38,239 nucleotides of DNA from Ramlibacter sp. (GTDB lineage: Bacteria > Pseudomonadota > Gammaproteobacteria > Burkholderiales > Burkholderiaceae_C). Under the pieces are notes generated by a model. That model was not told the DNA's origin. It ran no database searches and worked only from the letters and a program-made list of their open reading frames with translations. The stretch covers positions 1 to 38,239 of the forward strand of contig JAJTCN010000057.1 of the NCBI GenBank assembly GCA_021323335.1. The letters run 5' to 3'. Positions 30,180-38,239 of this stretch are shown one piece after another. The position numbers and the translations under genes are program-made. Positions within the stretch are counted from its first letter, which is position 1, and every line of letters starts with the position of its first letter.

Positions 30180-30256
30180 CGGCGGCAGTCTAACCGCCGG
30201 TGCGCGGCACTTAGAATCCAGCCCTTTGCCGGCGCGCAGCCCGCGCGGGCCGATCC

Positions 30257-31210
30257 ATGTTCAAGAGCGCCTGCTTTTTCCGCATCGCGGACGACTTCGT
30301 CCTGCCCGACCTCCCCGCGCTCGAGCGCGTCCTGCAGAAAGGCCGCTTCGTCCCCTGCGGTCCCACCCAGCCCGAATCCGCCGGCTGGGTGCCGCCGCGC
30401 GGCAACAAGGGCAAGCTGCTGGCCGAAATGGTCGGCGGCCACCTCGTGCTGAAGCTCTGCACCGAAAAGCGCGCGGTGCCCTCCTCCGCGATCACGGCGG
30501 CGGTGGACGAACGCATCGAGCGCTACAAGGCCGAGACCGGCAACGAGCGCGTGCCGGCCAAGATGAAGAAGGAGTTCAAGGAGGAGGTCCTGCTGGACCT
30601 GCTGCCGCGCGCCTTCAGCAAGCGCAGCACCATGCTGCTGTGGCTGGACGCGAAGAACCGGATGCTGGTGGTGGATGCCGGCAGCCTGTCGGCCGCCGAT
30701 CGCATCGTGTCGACGCTGCTGGCGGCGCTGCTGGAAGTGCCCGGATCGGGTCCGGCCCTCGACCTGGAGCTGGTCCACACGCAGAGCTCGCCCTCCGCGT
30801 CGATGTCGCATTGGCTTTCGACGCGGGAGGCGCCGTGGCGCTTCACGGTGGACCGGGACTGCGAGCTGAAGGCCGCCGACGAACAGAAGGCCACGGTGCG
30901 CTATGCCCGTCACACGCTGGACATCGACGAGGTGGCGCAGCACATCGCGGCCGGCAAGGTGCCCACGCAACTGGCCATGACGTGGAACGACCGTGTCTCC
31001 TTCGTGCTCACGGAGGCGGGGCAGGTGCGCAAGATCAAGATGCTGGACGTGGTGCTGAAGGAATCCGGCGACACGGGCAAGGAGGAAGACGGCTTCGACA
31101 CCAACGTCGCCATCCTGACCGGCGAGCTGTCGCAATTGATTCCCGACCTGCTGGAAGCCCTGGGCGGCGAGGCTGACGTGGCGGCGCAGCCGGAAGCCGT
31201 GGCCGCGTGA
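30257..31210 (+). CDS. rdgC: recombination-associated protein RdgC
   Basis: RdgC is a nucleoid-associated ring protein that binds DNA and limits RecA-driven recombination. The 317-residue protein starts MFKSACFFRIADDFVLPDL and has FVPCGPTQPESAGWVPPRG and RSTMLLWLDAKNRMLVVD, with a C-terminal PDLLEALGGEADVAAQPE tail, all as in the beta-/gammaproteobacterial family. The gene is intact and appears monocistronic; the large RTX gene follows 88 nt later. Confidence 0.96.
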   Translation: MFKSACFFRIADDFVLPDLPALERVLQKGRFVPCGPTQPESAGWVPPRGNKGKLLAEMVGGHLVLKLCTEKRAVPSSAITAAVDERIERYKAETGNERVPAKMKKEFKEEVLLDLLPRAFSKRSTMLLWLDAKNRMLVVDAGSLSAADRIVSTLLAALLEVPGSGPALDLELVHTQSSPSASMSHWLSTREAPWRFTVDRDCELKAADEQKATVRYARHTLDIDEVAQHIAAGKVPTQLAMTWNDRVSFVLTEAGQVRKIKMLDVVLKESGDTGKEEDGFDTNVAILTGELSQLIPDLLEALGGEADVAAQPEAVAA

Positions 31211-31298
31211 AGTTCTTCCTGGCCGAAGGTGCCGGATTCCTTGCCTTTTTTGGGGATGGCTTGAAAATGGCGCGCGTCCCACCACGGAAGCGAGACGC

Positions 31299-34047
31299 AT
31301 GGCCACCATCACCGGCACCACGGAAGGCGACCTCCTCTTCGGTACGCAGAACGACGACACGATCGAGGGCCTCGAGGGCAACGACACCCTGAACGGCAGC
31401 GACGGCAGCCTGGATGTCTTCCCCGGCAACGACAGCCTCGATGGCGGCCCCGGCGATGACGTCTTCGTGACTGGCTTCGGGAACGACACGCTCGATGGCG
31501 GTGAGGGCCGGGACACCGTGACCCTGGCCGCCGCACATGCCGCCTGGATCGGCACGGTCGGCTCCGTGAGCGGCAGTTCCTACCTGGTCTTCAGCGAACT
31601 GAATGCGTTCACGGACTTCTGGGCGGACAACGTCGAGGTCTGGGAACTCACCTCCTTCGCCGACGATGTGTACGTGCTCGGCGACCAGGGCATGGAGCTG
31701 TTTGGCATGGGCGGCAACGACACGCTCATGGGCGGAGCCGGCAACGACGTGCTGGACGGCGGCGAAGGCGACGACCTGCTGCGCGTGAGCGGCGGCGACG
31801 ACACCGTCGCGGGCGGAGCCGGTCACGACACCCTGAGCTTCGAAGGCTCCAGCGGTCCCATCGTCGGCGGCCTGGCGACCGGCTTCACCGGCACCGGCCT
31901 GTCCGTGGGCGCAAGCGGTATCGAAGTCGTGATCGGTTCGTCGTCCGCCGACGACCTCACCGGGGACGGAGGGGCCAACGACTTGCAGGGGGGCGGCGGC
32001 GACGACACGCTCTCCGGGGCGGGGGGCATCGACGCCCTCTCGGGGGGGAACGGTGACGACCTGCTGGTCACCGACGCCGGTTTCGTGCACGGTGGCGACG
32101 GCGCGGACACGCTGGACCTGGGGCACCTTGCGGCGGGTATCACCGTGGGCCCGTCGATCAGCGGCGCGGTCAGCCAGATCACCACAAGTGGCGGGACGAT
32201 CGTTGCGGAAGCCGTGGAACGGCTCGTGGCGACCGACCATGCCGACGTCATCGACATGACGGACCAGTGGATGCTGGGGCAACGTGATCGACGGCGGTTC
32301 CGGTGCCGACACCGTGCGTGGCTCGCTCGGCGGCGACCTGATCCATGCTTCCGAGGGCGACGACCTGCTGGATGGCGGCGAGGGCTACGACCGGCTCAGC
32401 TTCGCGCGGCTGGGCGGCGGTGCTTCGGTGGACCTCGACCTGGACATCACGGGCGGGGCGGCCGGCAACGACACGATCGCGGGGTTCGAGGAAGTCCTGG
32501 GAAGCGACTTCGAGGACACGCTGCTGGGATCGAGCGACACCCTCACGGGCGACGGCCTGTACGGGAACGGCGGCGACGACACCATCGACGGCCGCGCGGG
32601 GTCCGACGTGGTGGACGGCGGCGCGGGCAACGACCTGCTGACCGGTGGCCAGGGCAACGACGGCTTGACCGGCGGCGAAGGGAACGACACCGTCTTCGGG
32701 GACGCCGGCAACGACCTGATCCAGGACCACGGCGGCGACGATTCCATGCAGGGAGGCAGAGGCGACGACGTCTTCGTGCTGAACGGCGGGGGCGACACGG
32801 TCTTCGGCGGCGACGGCAACGACACCATCGTCCTCGGCCTCGATCTCGTGCAGGACCACGTCGAGGCAGGCACCGGCGCCGGCACGGACGGCTTCGACAC
32901 CGTCTACGCCGAGATCGTGGAAGGGGCTTTCGACGGCACCCCGGACTTGCGCATCGACTTGTCCACCGGCCATATCCGCCTCGCGAACGACACGAGCATC
33001 GCGATCATCCTGGGCTTCGACGCCGCGCGGGGAAACGCGGGCAACGACTCCATCACCGGCGACGACGGCGGCAACTTCCTCGACGGCCAGGGCGGAAGCG
33101 ACCAGATCCAGGGCGGACTCGGCAACGACACGATCGTCGGCGGCGAGGGCTCCGACTTTCTGGAAGGCGGCGAAGGGGGGATGGACATCCTGAGCTACCT
33201 GGACCGCTCCGAGGGCGTGAAAGTCGACCTGGATTCGGGCTTCAGTCCGGAAGACGCCTTCCTCGGATTCGAAGGCGTTGCAGGCGGCCTGGGCGATGAC
33301 CGGCTGCGCGGCGACGCGGCAGCGAACCACCTGATGGGCAACGACGGCGACGACGTGCTGTTCGGCCGTGCGGGCAACGACACGCTGGAGGGTGGTGCCG
33401 GCGAGGACATCCTCGTCGGAGGGGACGGGAACGACAGCTATGTGATCCTGGACGCGAACGCTCTCATCGTCGAAACCAGCGCAACGGGCGGAACGGACAC
33501 CGTTCGCAGCTGGATCGACGTGACCCTGGCGTCCTACGTCGAACACCTCGTGCTGCTTGGGACGGCCGCGATGAACGGGACGGGCAACGCGCTGAACAAC
33601 AAGCTGACGGGGAACACCGCGGCCAACACACTCACCGGCGGCGATGGCGACGACACGCTGAACGGTGGCGGCGGCGCGGACACCCTGGTGGGCGGCGCGG
33701 GCAAGGACGTGATGGCCGGAGGCGCGGGCAACGACGTCTTCGACTTCAACACGCTGGCCGAGATGGGGACCACCGGCGCGACGCGCGACGTCATCTCCGG
33801 TTTCGTGTCGGGACAGGACAAGATCGACCTGTCGACGCTCGATGCGAACACGGCCACGGCGGCCAACAACGCGTTCCGCAGCCTGGTGGTGGGTGGAGCC
33901 TTCTCCGGCGCGTTCACCTCGACGGCGGCCCTCTACTACGACAGCGCCGCGAAGGTCCTGTACGGGAACACGGACGGCGACGCCGCGGCCGAATTCGCCA
34001 TCCAGGTCGGAGGAACCAGCCTGGTGGCGGGCGACGTGATCCTGTAG
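31299..34047 (+). pseudogene. large RTX-type secreted repeat protein (single frame break as read)
   Basis: A protein of about 915 residues rich in GGxGxDxL nonapeptides (for example GGAGNDVLDGGEGDDLL), which bind calcium and fold into beta-rolls after secretion. It starts MATITGTTEGDLLFGTQ, close to the start of the small RTX gene at 3153. It ends with the serralysin-type C-terminal domain (FDFNTLAEMG...DVISGFVSGQDKIDLSTLD...ALYYDSAAKVLYGN) and a hydrophobic last few residues, typical of a type I secretion signal. At 32276-32279 a GGGG run shifts the frame; with GGG the sequence reads on as MLGNVIDGGSGADT. No enzyme domain is visible, so adhesin or surface-layer roles are as likely as toxin. 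No transporter genes are in the window. Confidence 0.85.
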
Positions 34048-34082
34048 CTCTTGCTCACGCTGCACCGCAGCCAGATGGTCGG

Positions 34083-34643
34083 CTAGTGCTTGGCGTTCTG
34101 TGCGCTGTCAAGGACCGTGCTGGCGAAGATCGTCAGGCTTTGAATTGCCTGGACGTCCGAGGTGGTAAACGAGGTGCCCTCTTGGTGACTGATGACCCAA
34201 AGGGTTCCAGCGTAATGCCCTTGGCGGATATACGGCACCAGCAGCGCTGTCCGAATCGGAGCGTGGAGCTTCGTCCTGATGTACTCGTAGCGGCGGCCCG
34301 GGTCCGCCATCAAAAGCGTCTTGCGACGGTCTACAACGGTTCCGCACGGGCTGAAGTTTCTGGGCATCGTGCCGTTGGAGTACCGCGAAAACTCACCCGC
34401 AGTAGCGATCCAGCGAAAGACAGGCGAGTCTTCATCCATATCCTCGAGGCTGATCCCTGCAGACCCTGCACCGGTCAGCTTCATGGCAAGCTCCGACAGT
34501 CTTAGAGGTGCCATCCCTGAGCGCTCGGCCAGGCAGTTGGAGAGCGCCATGAAAGCATCGGTCATGAGGCCGACCCCGCTCAGCGCTCCTGGCCGAGGTT
34601 CGACGATAACCTCATCCTCTGATACCGCACTGTCGTGACCCAT
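34083..34643 (-). CDS. stand-alone GAF-domain protein
   Basis: A 186-residue protein that is almost all GAF domain. It has helix LSELAMKLTGAGSAGISLED, core FRWIATAGEFSRY, MPRNFSPCGTVVDRRKTLLM, and end ALLVPYIRQGHYAGTLWVIS then FTTSDVQAIQSLTIFAS. GAF domains bind small molecules or sense redox state. No kinase, cyclase or DNA-binding part is attached, so partner proteins are needed. Codon third positions and overall base use look clearly less GC-rich than neighbours, and it lies next to tRNA-Arg, which hints at transfer. The start at 34643 (MGHDSAVSE) is the longest; MTDAFMALS is an alternative. Confidence 0.85.
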   Translation of the reverse strand: MGHDSAVSEDEVIVEPRPGALSGVGLMTDAFMALSNCLAERSGMAPLRLSELAMKLTGAGSAGISLEDMDEDSPVFRWIATAGEFSRYSNGTMPRNFSPCGTVVDRRKTLLMADPGRRYEYIRTKLHAPIRTALLVPYIRQGHYAGTLWVISHQEGTSFTTSDVQAIQSLTIFASTVLDSAQNAKH

Positions 34644-34719
34644 ACCAAAAGTCTACTCCCGGAAGGCCGGCCGCCCACGCAATATTGCGGCTGGTAGCCG
34701 CGATGTGAGTTCTGGGATG

Positions 34720-34796
34720 TGGCCTGCCCGGAGGGAATCGAACCCCCGACAACCTGCTTAGAAGGCAGGTGCTCTATCCAACTGAGCTACGGGCAG
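34720..34796 (-). tRNA. tRNA-Arg (UCU)
   Basis: Minus-strand cloverleaf: acceptor CTGCCCG/CGGGCAG, D-arm AGCTCAGTTGGATAGAGC, anticodon arm CCTGC-CTTCTAA-GCAGG with anticodon UCU, T-loop TTCGATT, discriminator G and encoded CCA. It is 77 nt long. Confidence 0.97.
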
Positions 34797-34830
34797 ACTG
34801 GCGGGATTTTCCCATCAAACGACGCCTTGA

Positions 34831-34917
34831 CGTCGGGGTCGGCTGCGCCGAACCCGACCTACGGGATGAATGCAAGGGGGAGGATTCGTAGGTCGGGTTC
34901 GCACAGCGACCCCGACT
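34831..34917. repeat. dispersed palindromic repeat, full hairpin copy D
   Basis: Inverted arms GTCGGGGTCGGCTGCGCCGAACCCGACCTACG (written in parts: 34832-34863) and CGTAGGTCGGGTTCGCACAG...CGACCCCGAC (34887-34916) lie between the two tRNA genes. It is the same family as the copies at 2440, 3244 and 5711. Confidence 0.88.
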
Positions 34918-34930
34918 GGCATGTGTGAGG

Positions 34931-35007
<77 letters not shown>

Positions 35008-35020
35008 ACGAGCACCCATT

Positions 35021-37039
35021 CTAAGGGCTGGCCGGCCGCGTCAGCAGCCGCAAGGCAAACGGCAGCGGCCAGTCCCCGTCGATTCCCGCGCCCGCCTCGC
35101 TCGCCAGCCGGAGTTTCGGCCACACCCGCGGTCCGCTCCAGCGGCTGTCGTTCGCGGCATGCGCGCAATGCGCCGGGTAGCTGTCGACCCCGCCGAGATC
35201 CATGAAGAGGCCGAGGTTCGGCAAGGTCTCGCGCGCGTTGCCCCACTGGTGCTGGTACGCGGCCCCGAGCGCGCGACATGGGGCCGACATGACTGCGTAG
35301 CGGTCATTCCCCACGCCGTCGACGAAGAGTCCGGTGCTGTTGGCGTGCCCCACACCCAGGCTCAGTTGGCCGACGGCGTAGTCATCGTTGCCGCCCTCGT
35401 CCACGAACACGCCGACCGACAGGTCGTGGCCGGCGCCCAGCGCGACCTCGTGGCTCGATCGGTACACGTCGTCCCCCCCGCCGCGCTTGAGGAGGATGCC
35501 CGCGGCGTAATGGGCCCCGGCACCCATCGCGTACCAGGCCGCCTCGAAGCGGTCGTTGCCGCCGTCGTCCAGCAGCAGGCCGAGGCCCTCGTAATAGCCC
35601 ACGCCCTGCGCGAAGACCTGCGCCTCGTACCGGTCGTCCCCCGCCAGGTCCAGCAGCAGGCCGACCCCTCCCGCCACCGAGCGCCCATCGAAGAAGTCCC
35701 CGCGCCCTCCATAGCCGGCGCCCTGCCCCATCGAGGTGTTGCGCTCCGGCAGTTGCGGCGAAGGCCGGACCAGCGGCGTGTTGTTCAAGGTGTAGCGATC
35801 GTCGCCGCCGGTGTCGACGAGGACCGCGACGCCTTGCGGCCCGCCCGTCGCCTGCGAGTAGGTTTGCGCGGTGAACGCATCGGCGCCGCCGCCGCTGGCC
35901 AGCACGGCGATGCCGCCGACGGCGTGGGCCTGCGAACGGCTGCTCGCGACGAAGCGGTTGCTGCCGCCGCCGTCGACGAGCAATGCGGCGCCGAACAGCG
36001 CCGAGGCCTGCGCCTGCACGCCGCCTTCGTAGCGGTCGTCGCCTTCGGTGTCCCAGAGGATGCCGTAGCCGAGCGTCGCGCTCGACGCGTCCGCGCCGGC
36101 CGCCGTCGTCGCATACCTGTCGTTGCCGCGATGGTCCAGCAGCACGCTCATCCTGTGCGCATCGCCGGGCGCGAGGAATTCGTATTCGTCGTCGCCACCG
36201 ACGTCCAGCACCAGCAATGGATCCTTCAGCTGGTGGCGGTTGTCGCTGCCCGTGGTGTCGACGACGATCCAGCCGAAGGGCGTCTGCAGCGACCACGCGA
36301 CCGGAGGCAGGGCCGGTTCGCTCTTGACGAACTGCTGCAAGCGTTCGATCGCGCCGACCAGGTCGAGCATGCCCCCGAGCAGCGCTTCCCGCTCGACGAG
36401 CGACAGCAACTGCCGGTAGTCCGGTGTCTCGAACAGGCCGAGCCGGCCTTCGAAGGCCTGGCGGCGCAGCAACTGCGGCGTCACGCCCGGGGGAAAGCGC
36501 TCGAACGCCCGCTGCAGGAATGCGTGCGACTGCGCCATGGCGGCGAGGACGCGCGCGAGCTCGAGGCGCAGGGGATCGGGCAGTTGGGCGTGATCGGGCA
36601 GCACGGGCACCCAACCGGCGCCGGAGGGCGTGGCAGCCATCCACGCCAGGCCGGCGGCCAGCGGGTCGGGCGCCGCGCGCAGCCGCGCTTCGATGGCTGG
36701 CATCCCGAGTTCGATCGGACGCCGCAGCCGCGCGCCGGTGAGCGCGCCCGCTCGCCCGATCAAGGCATGCGGCGATCCGGCCTCGGCCTTGAAGGAGTCA
36801 CCCAGGACGCCGGCGCGGTACGGCGCGTCCAGCGGCGCTGCCATCACGGCGCGAAAGAACGGCAGTTGCTGCTCGCGCGTGGGGGAGGCGTCGAGTCCGG
36901 CCGGGTCCGGGGCGCCGCTGCGCGTCGCCGCACCTGCCTGCTGCAGCAATTCGGGCAACGGCGGCTGGTACGGCGCTTGCGCGCCGGCACGGCCCCCCAA
37001 TGCGAGCGCGATCAGGAAGGCGGCCGAAAGTCGAAGCAT
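35021..37039 (-). CDS. exported protein with 12 GGxDxY repeats, unknown function
   Basis: A 672-residue protein with a signal peptide (MLRLSAAFLIALALGGRAGA). Residues about 22-255 are mainly helical, without a named domain. From about residue 273 to 622 there are some 12 repeats of the form hhhDxGGxDxYxxxxxxxGxGxxxxxG, for example LLDDGGNDRFEAAWYAMGAG, FVDEGGNDDYAVGQLSLGVG and LVDTGGDDRYTLNNT. The repeat is like an RTX turn (GGxD) but spaced about 22-36 residues, with an aromatic after D, so it probably forms a calcium-binding beta-helix or roll. Unlike RTX proteins it has a Sec signal and lacks the nonapeptide spacing. I do not know a described function. It sits between tRNA-Pro and boxB. 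The gene is intact. Confidence 0.8.
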   Translation of the reverse strand: MLRLSAAFLIALALGGRAGAQAPYQPPLPELLQQAGAATRSGAPDPAGLDASPTREQQLPFFRAVMAAPLDAPYRAGVLGDSFKAEAGSPHALIGRAGALTGARLRRPIELGMPAIEARLRAAPDPLAAGLAWMAATPSGAGWVPVLPDHAQLPDPLRLELARVLAAMAQSHAFLQRAFERFPPGVTPQLLRRQAFEGRLGLFETPDYRQLLSLVEREALLGGMLDLVGAIERLQQFVKSEPALPPVAWSLQTPFGWIVVDTTGSDNRHQLKDPLLVLDVGGDDEYEFLAPGDAHRMSVLLDHRGNDRYATTAAGADASSATLGYGILWDTEGDDRYEGGVQAQASALFGAALLVDGGGSNRFVASSRSQAHAVGGIAVLASGGGADAFTAQTYSQATGGPQGVAVLVDTGGDDRYTLNNTPLVRPSPQLPERNTSMGQGAGYGGRGDFFDGRSVAGGVGLLLDLAGDDRYEAQVFAQGVGYYEGLGLLLDDGGNDRFEAAWYAMGAGAHYAAGILLKRGGGDDVYRSSHEVALGAGHDLSVGVFVDEGGNDDYAVGQLSLGVGHANSTGLFVDGVGNDRYAVMSAPCRALGAAYQHQWGNARETLPNLGLFMDLGGVDSYPAHCAHAANDSRWSGPRVWPKLRLASEAGAGIDGDWPLPFALRLLTRPASP

Positions 37040-37062
37040 CGGCCGCTACTGTAGCAAGCAGC

Positions 37063-38239
37063 CTAGAGCTTCACGTACTCGTATTCCACCGGGTTGGCGT
37101 TGATGCCGCGGTCCGGCGGGGCGATCCACGCGGCCATCTTGCCGGGCTCGGTGACGCGGTGCATCAGGCTCTTGACGAAAGCCACGTCCGCCTCGGACGG
37201 CAGCCAGTCGGCCTTCTTCGCGTCGAACTCGGCCTGCGGGATCGGCTGCCCTTCGGGCGTCGTCGGCACGTTCGCCCACACGCCCACCTGGCGGCGGAAG
37301 CGCGTGGACGGCAGCTTCAGCTCGAAGGGCACGCCGGCGCGCTTGATGGCCATGTTCCAGCGCGTCACGCCGACGTTGCAGTCCTTGACGTACTCCAGCC
37401 GCGTCACTTCGTTCATGCCGTTGCGCACGGCGACGGTCTCGTCCTTCACGCCGCCCTGGCCGTCCGGCACCTGGATCGTCATGGAGGTGTCCACTTCGCG
37501 GTGGTCGCCGAACTTGGCTTCGTCGGGCCGGCCCTTGATGCCGTTGGCGAAGTAGTTGGCTGCGTTCGACGACGATTCGGAGCCGAACAGGTCCAGCGAG
37601 CTGGAGAACCAGAAGTTCATGAAGCGCTGGATGGTCGGCAGGTCGATGGCGCCGTGCTCGCGCACCCGCTTCCAGTCGTCGGTGTCCAGCTCCTTCATGA
37701 CTTCCAGCGTGCGCTTGATGACGCGGCCGACGCCCGTCTCGCCCACGAACATGTGGTGCGCTTCCTCGGTCAGCATGAAGCGCGTGGTGCGCGCCAGCGG
37801 GTCGAACGCGCTTTCGGCGAAGGACTTGAGCTGGAACTTGCCGTCGCGGTCGGTGAAGTACGTGAACATGAAGAAGGACAGCCAGTTGTCCATCGGCTCG
37901 TTGAAGGTGCCCAGGATGCGCGGCTTGTCGGCGTCGCCGCTGTGGCGCATCAGCAGTTCCTCGGCCTCCTCGCGGCCGTCGCGGCCGAAGTGCGCGTGCA
38001 GCAGGTAGACCATCGCCCACAGGTGGCGGCCCTCTTCCACGTTGACCTGGAACAGGTTGCGCAGGTCGTACAGCGAAGGCGCGGTGTGGCCCAGCAGGCG
38101 CTGCTGTTCGACCGACGCCGGCTCGGTGTCGCCCTGCGTGACGATCAGGCGGCGGAAGGTCGAGCGGTATTCGCCGGGCACGTCCTGCCAGACGTCCTCG
38201 CCCATGTGGTCGCCGAAGCCGATCTTGCGGTTCTCTTCG
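37063..38239 (-). CDS. boxB: benzoyl-CoA 2,3-epoxidase subunit BoxB (N-terminus off window)
   Basis: BoxB is the di-iron oxygenase that, with reductase BoxA, epoxidises benzoyl-CoA in the aerobic box pathway. The C-terminal 391 or so residues are present; about 80 N-terminal residues lie beyond the window edge (the frame runs out through EENRKIGFGDHMGEDVWQDV). Metal-ligand motifs are visible in QVNVEEGRHLWAMVYLL and FMLTEEAHHMFVGETGVGR. The C-terminus is highly conserved (MAAWIAPPDRGINANPVEYE). The stop is at 37063. The remaining box genes (boxA, boxC, ligase) would be expected beyond the right edge; this is inference. Confidence 0.95.
   Translation of the reverse strand, partial: EENRKIGFGDHMGEDVWQDVPGEYRSTFRRLIVTQGDTEPASVEQQRLLGHTAPSLYDLRNLFQVNVEEGRHLWAMVYLLHAHFGRDGREEAEELLMRHSGDADKPRILGTFNEPMDNWLSFFMFTYFTDRDGKFQLKSFAESAFDPLARTTRFMLTEEAHHMFVGETGVGRVIKRTLEVMKELDTDDWKRVREHGAIDLPTIQRFMNFWFSSSLDLFGSESSSNAANYFANGIKGRPDEAKFGDHREVDTSMTIQVPDGQGGVKDETVAVRNGMNEVTRLEYVKDCNVGVTRWNMAIKRAGVPFELKLPSTRFRRQVGVWANVPTTPEGQPIPQAEFDAKKADWLPSEADVAFVKSLMHRVTEPGKMAAWIAPPDRGINANPVEYEYVKL

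Overview
The window is a very GC-rich stretch of bacterial chromosome. Its gene content and order point to the Betaproteobacteria, order Burkholderiales, most likely a Comamonadaceae-type genome (Ramlibacter/Variovorax-like). The main clues are the exbB-exbD-lpxK-Trm112-kdsB-adk cluster, the clpS-clpA pair, two unrelated isocitrate dehydrogenases side by side, and a boxB gene for aerobic benzoyl-CoA oxidation. The genus is an inference from protein likeness, not a search result.

Layout. 1-2.4 kb: clpA (cut by the window edge) and clpS on the minus strand, then a shortened cold-shock gene. 2.4-3.3 kb: a small RTX-type gene between two half-copies of a dispersed palindromic repeat. 3.3-7.1 kb: monomeric and dimeric NADP isocitrate dehydrogenases. 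7.2-8.7 kb: an Ala/Lys-rich exported protein, a DUF192 protein and Fe superoxide dismutase. 8.7-13.9 kb: xseA, then an envelope cluster (ExbB/TolQ-type, ExbD/TolR-type, lpxK, Trm112-like, kdsB) followed by adk. 13.9-16.5 kb: DUF6152 protein, small membrane protein and asparaginase, divergent from lexA, with two SOS boxes between asparaginase and lexA. 16.5-19.8 kb: two small proteins, a D-2-hydroxyacid dehydrogenase and an MFS transporter. 19.8-21.6 kb: a FimV-like protein. 21.7-27.2 kb: acyl-CoA and aromatic-acid type genes (PaaH-like dehydrogenase, oxepin-CoA hydrolase-like crotonase, Crp/Fnr regulator, APH-type kinase, acyl-CoA dehydrogenase). 27.2-31.2 kb: a repeat cluster, an unknown protein, a Nu-class-like GST, a DHA2 efflux pump and rdgC. 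31.3-34.1 kb: a large RTX protein. 34.1-35.0 kb: a GAF protein in less GC-rich DNA, then tRNA-Arg and tRNA-Pro. 35.0-38.2 kb: an exported protein with a 12-fold GGxDxY repeat, and boxB (cut by the window edge).

The most striking pattern is that several conserved genes are broken in the sequence as given. clpA, exbD and adk each lack an internal block and change frame at the join. The small RTX gene has a 13-nt loss at the edge of a perfect 99-bp repeat. The large RTX gene changes frame at a GGGG run. The cold-shock gene keeps only the first third of its family. Because adk and probably lpxK-linked exbD are needed for life, I read most of these as assembly faults first, and as biology only if raw reads support them.

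No complete new defence or mobile system is visible. The best candidates for undescribed biology are the exported 12-repeat protein at 35.0-37.0 kb, the repeat-bracketed small RTX cassette at 2.44-3.28 kb, and the evenly spaced array of four 12-mers at the start of the MFS gene at 18.5 kb.
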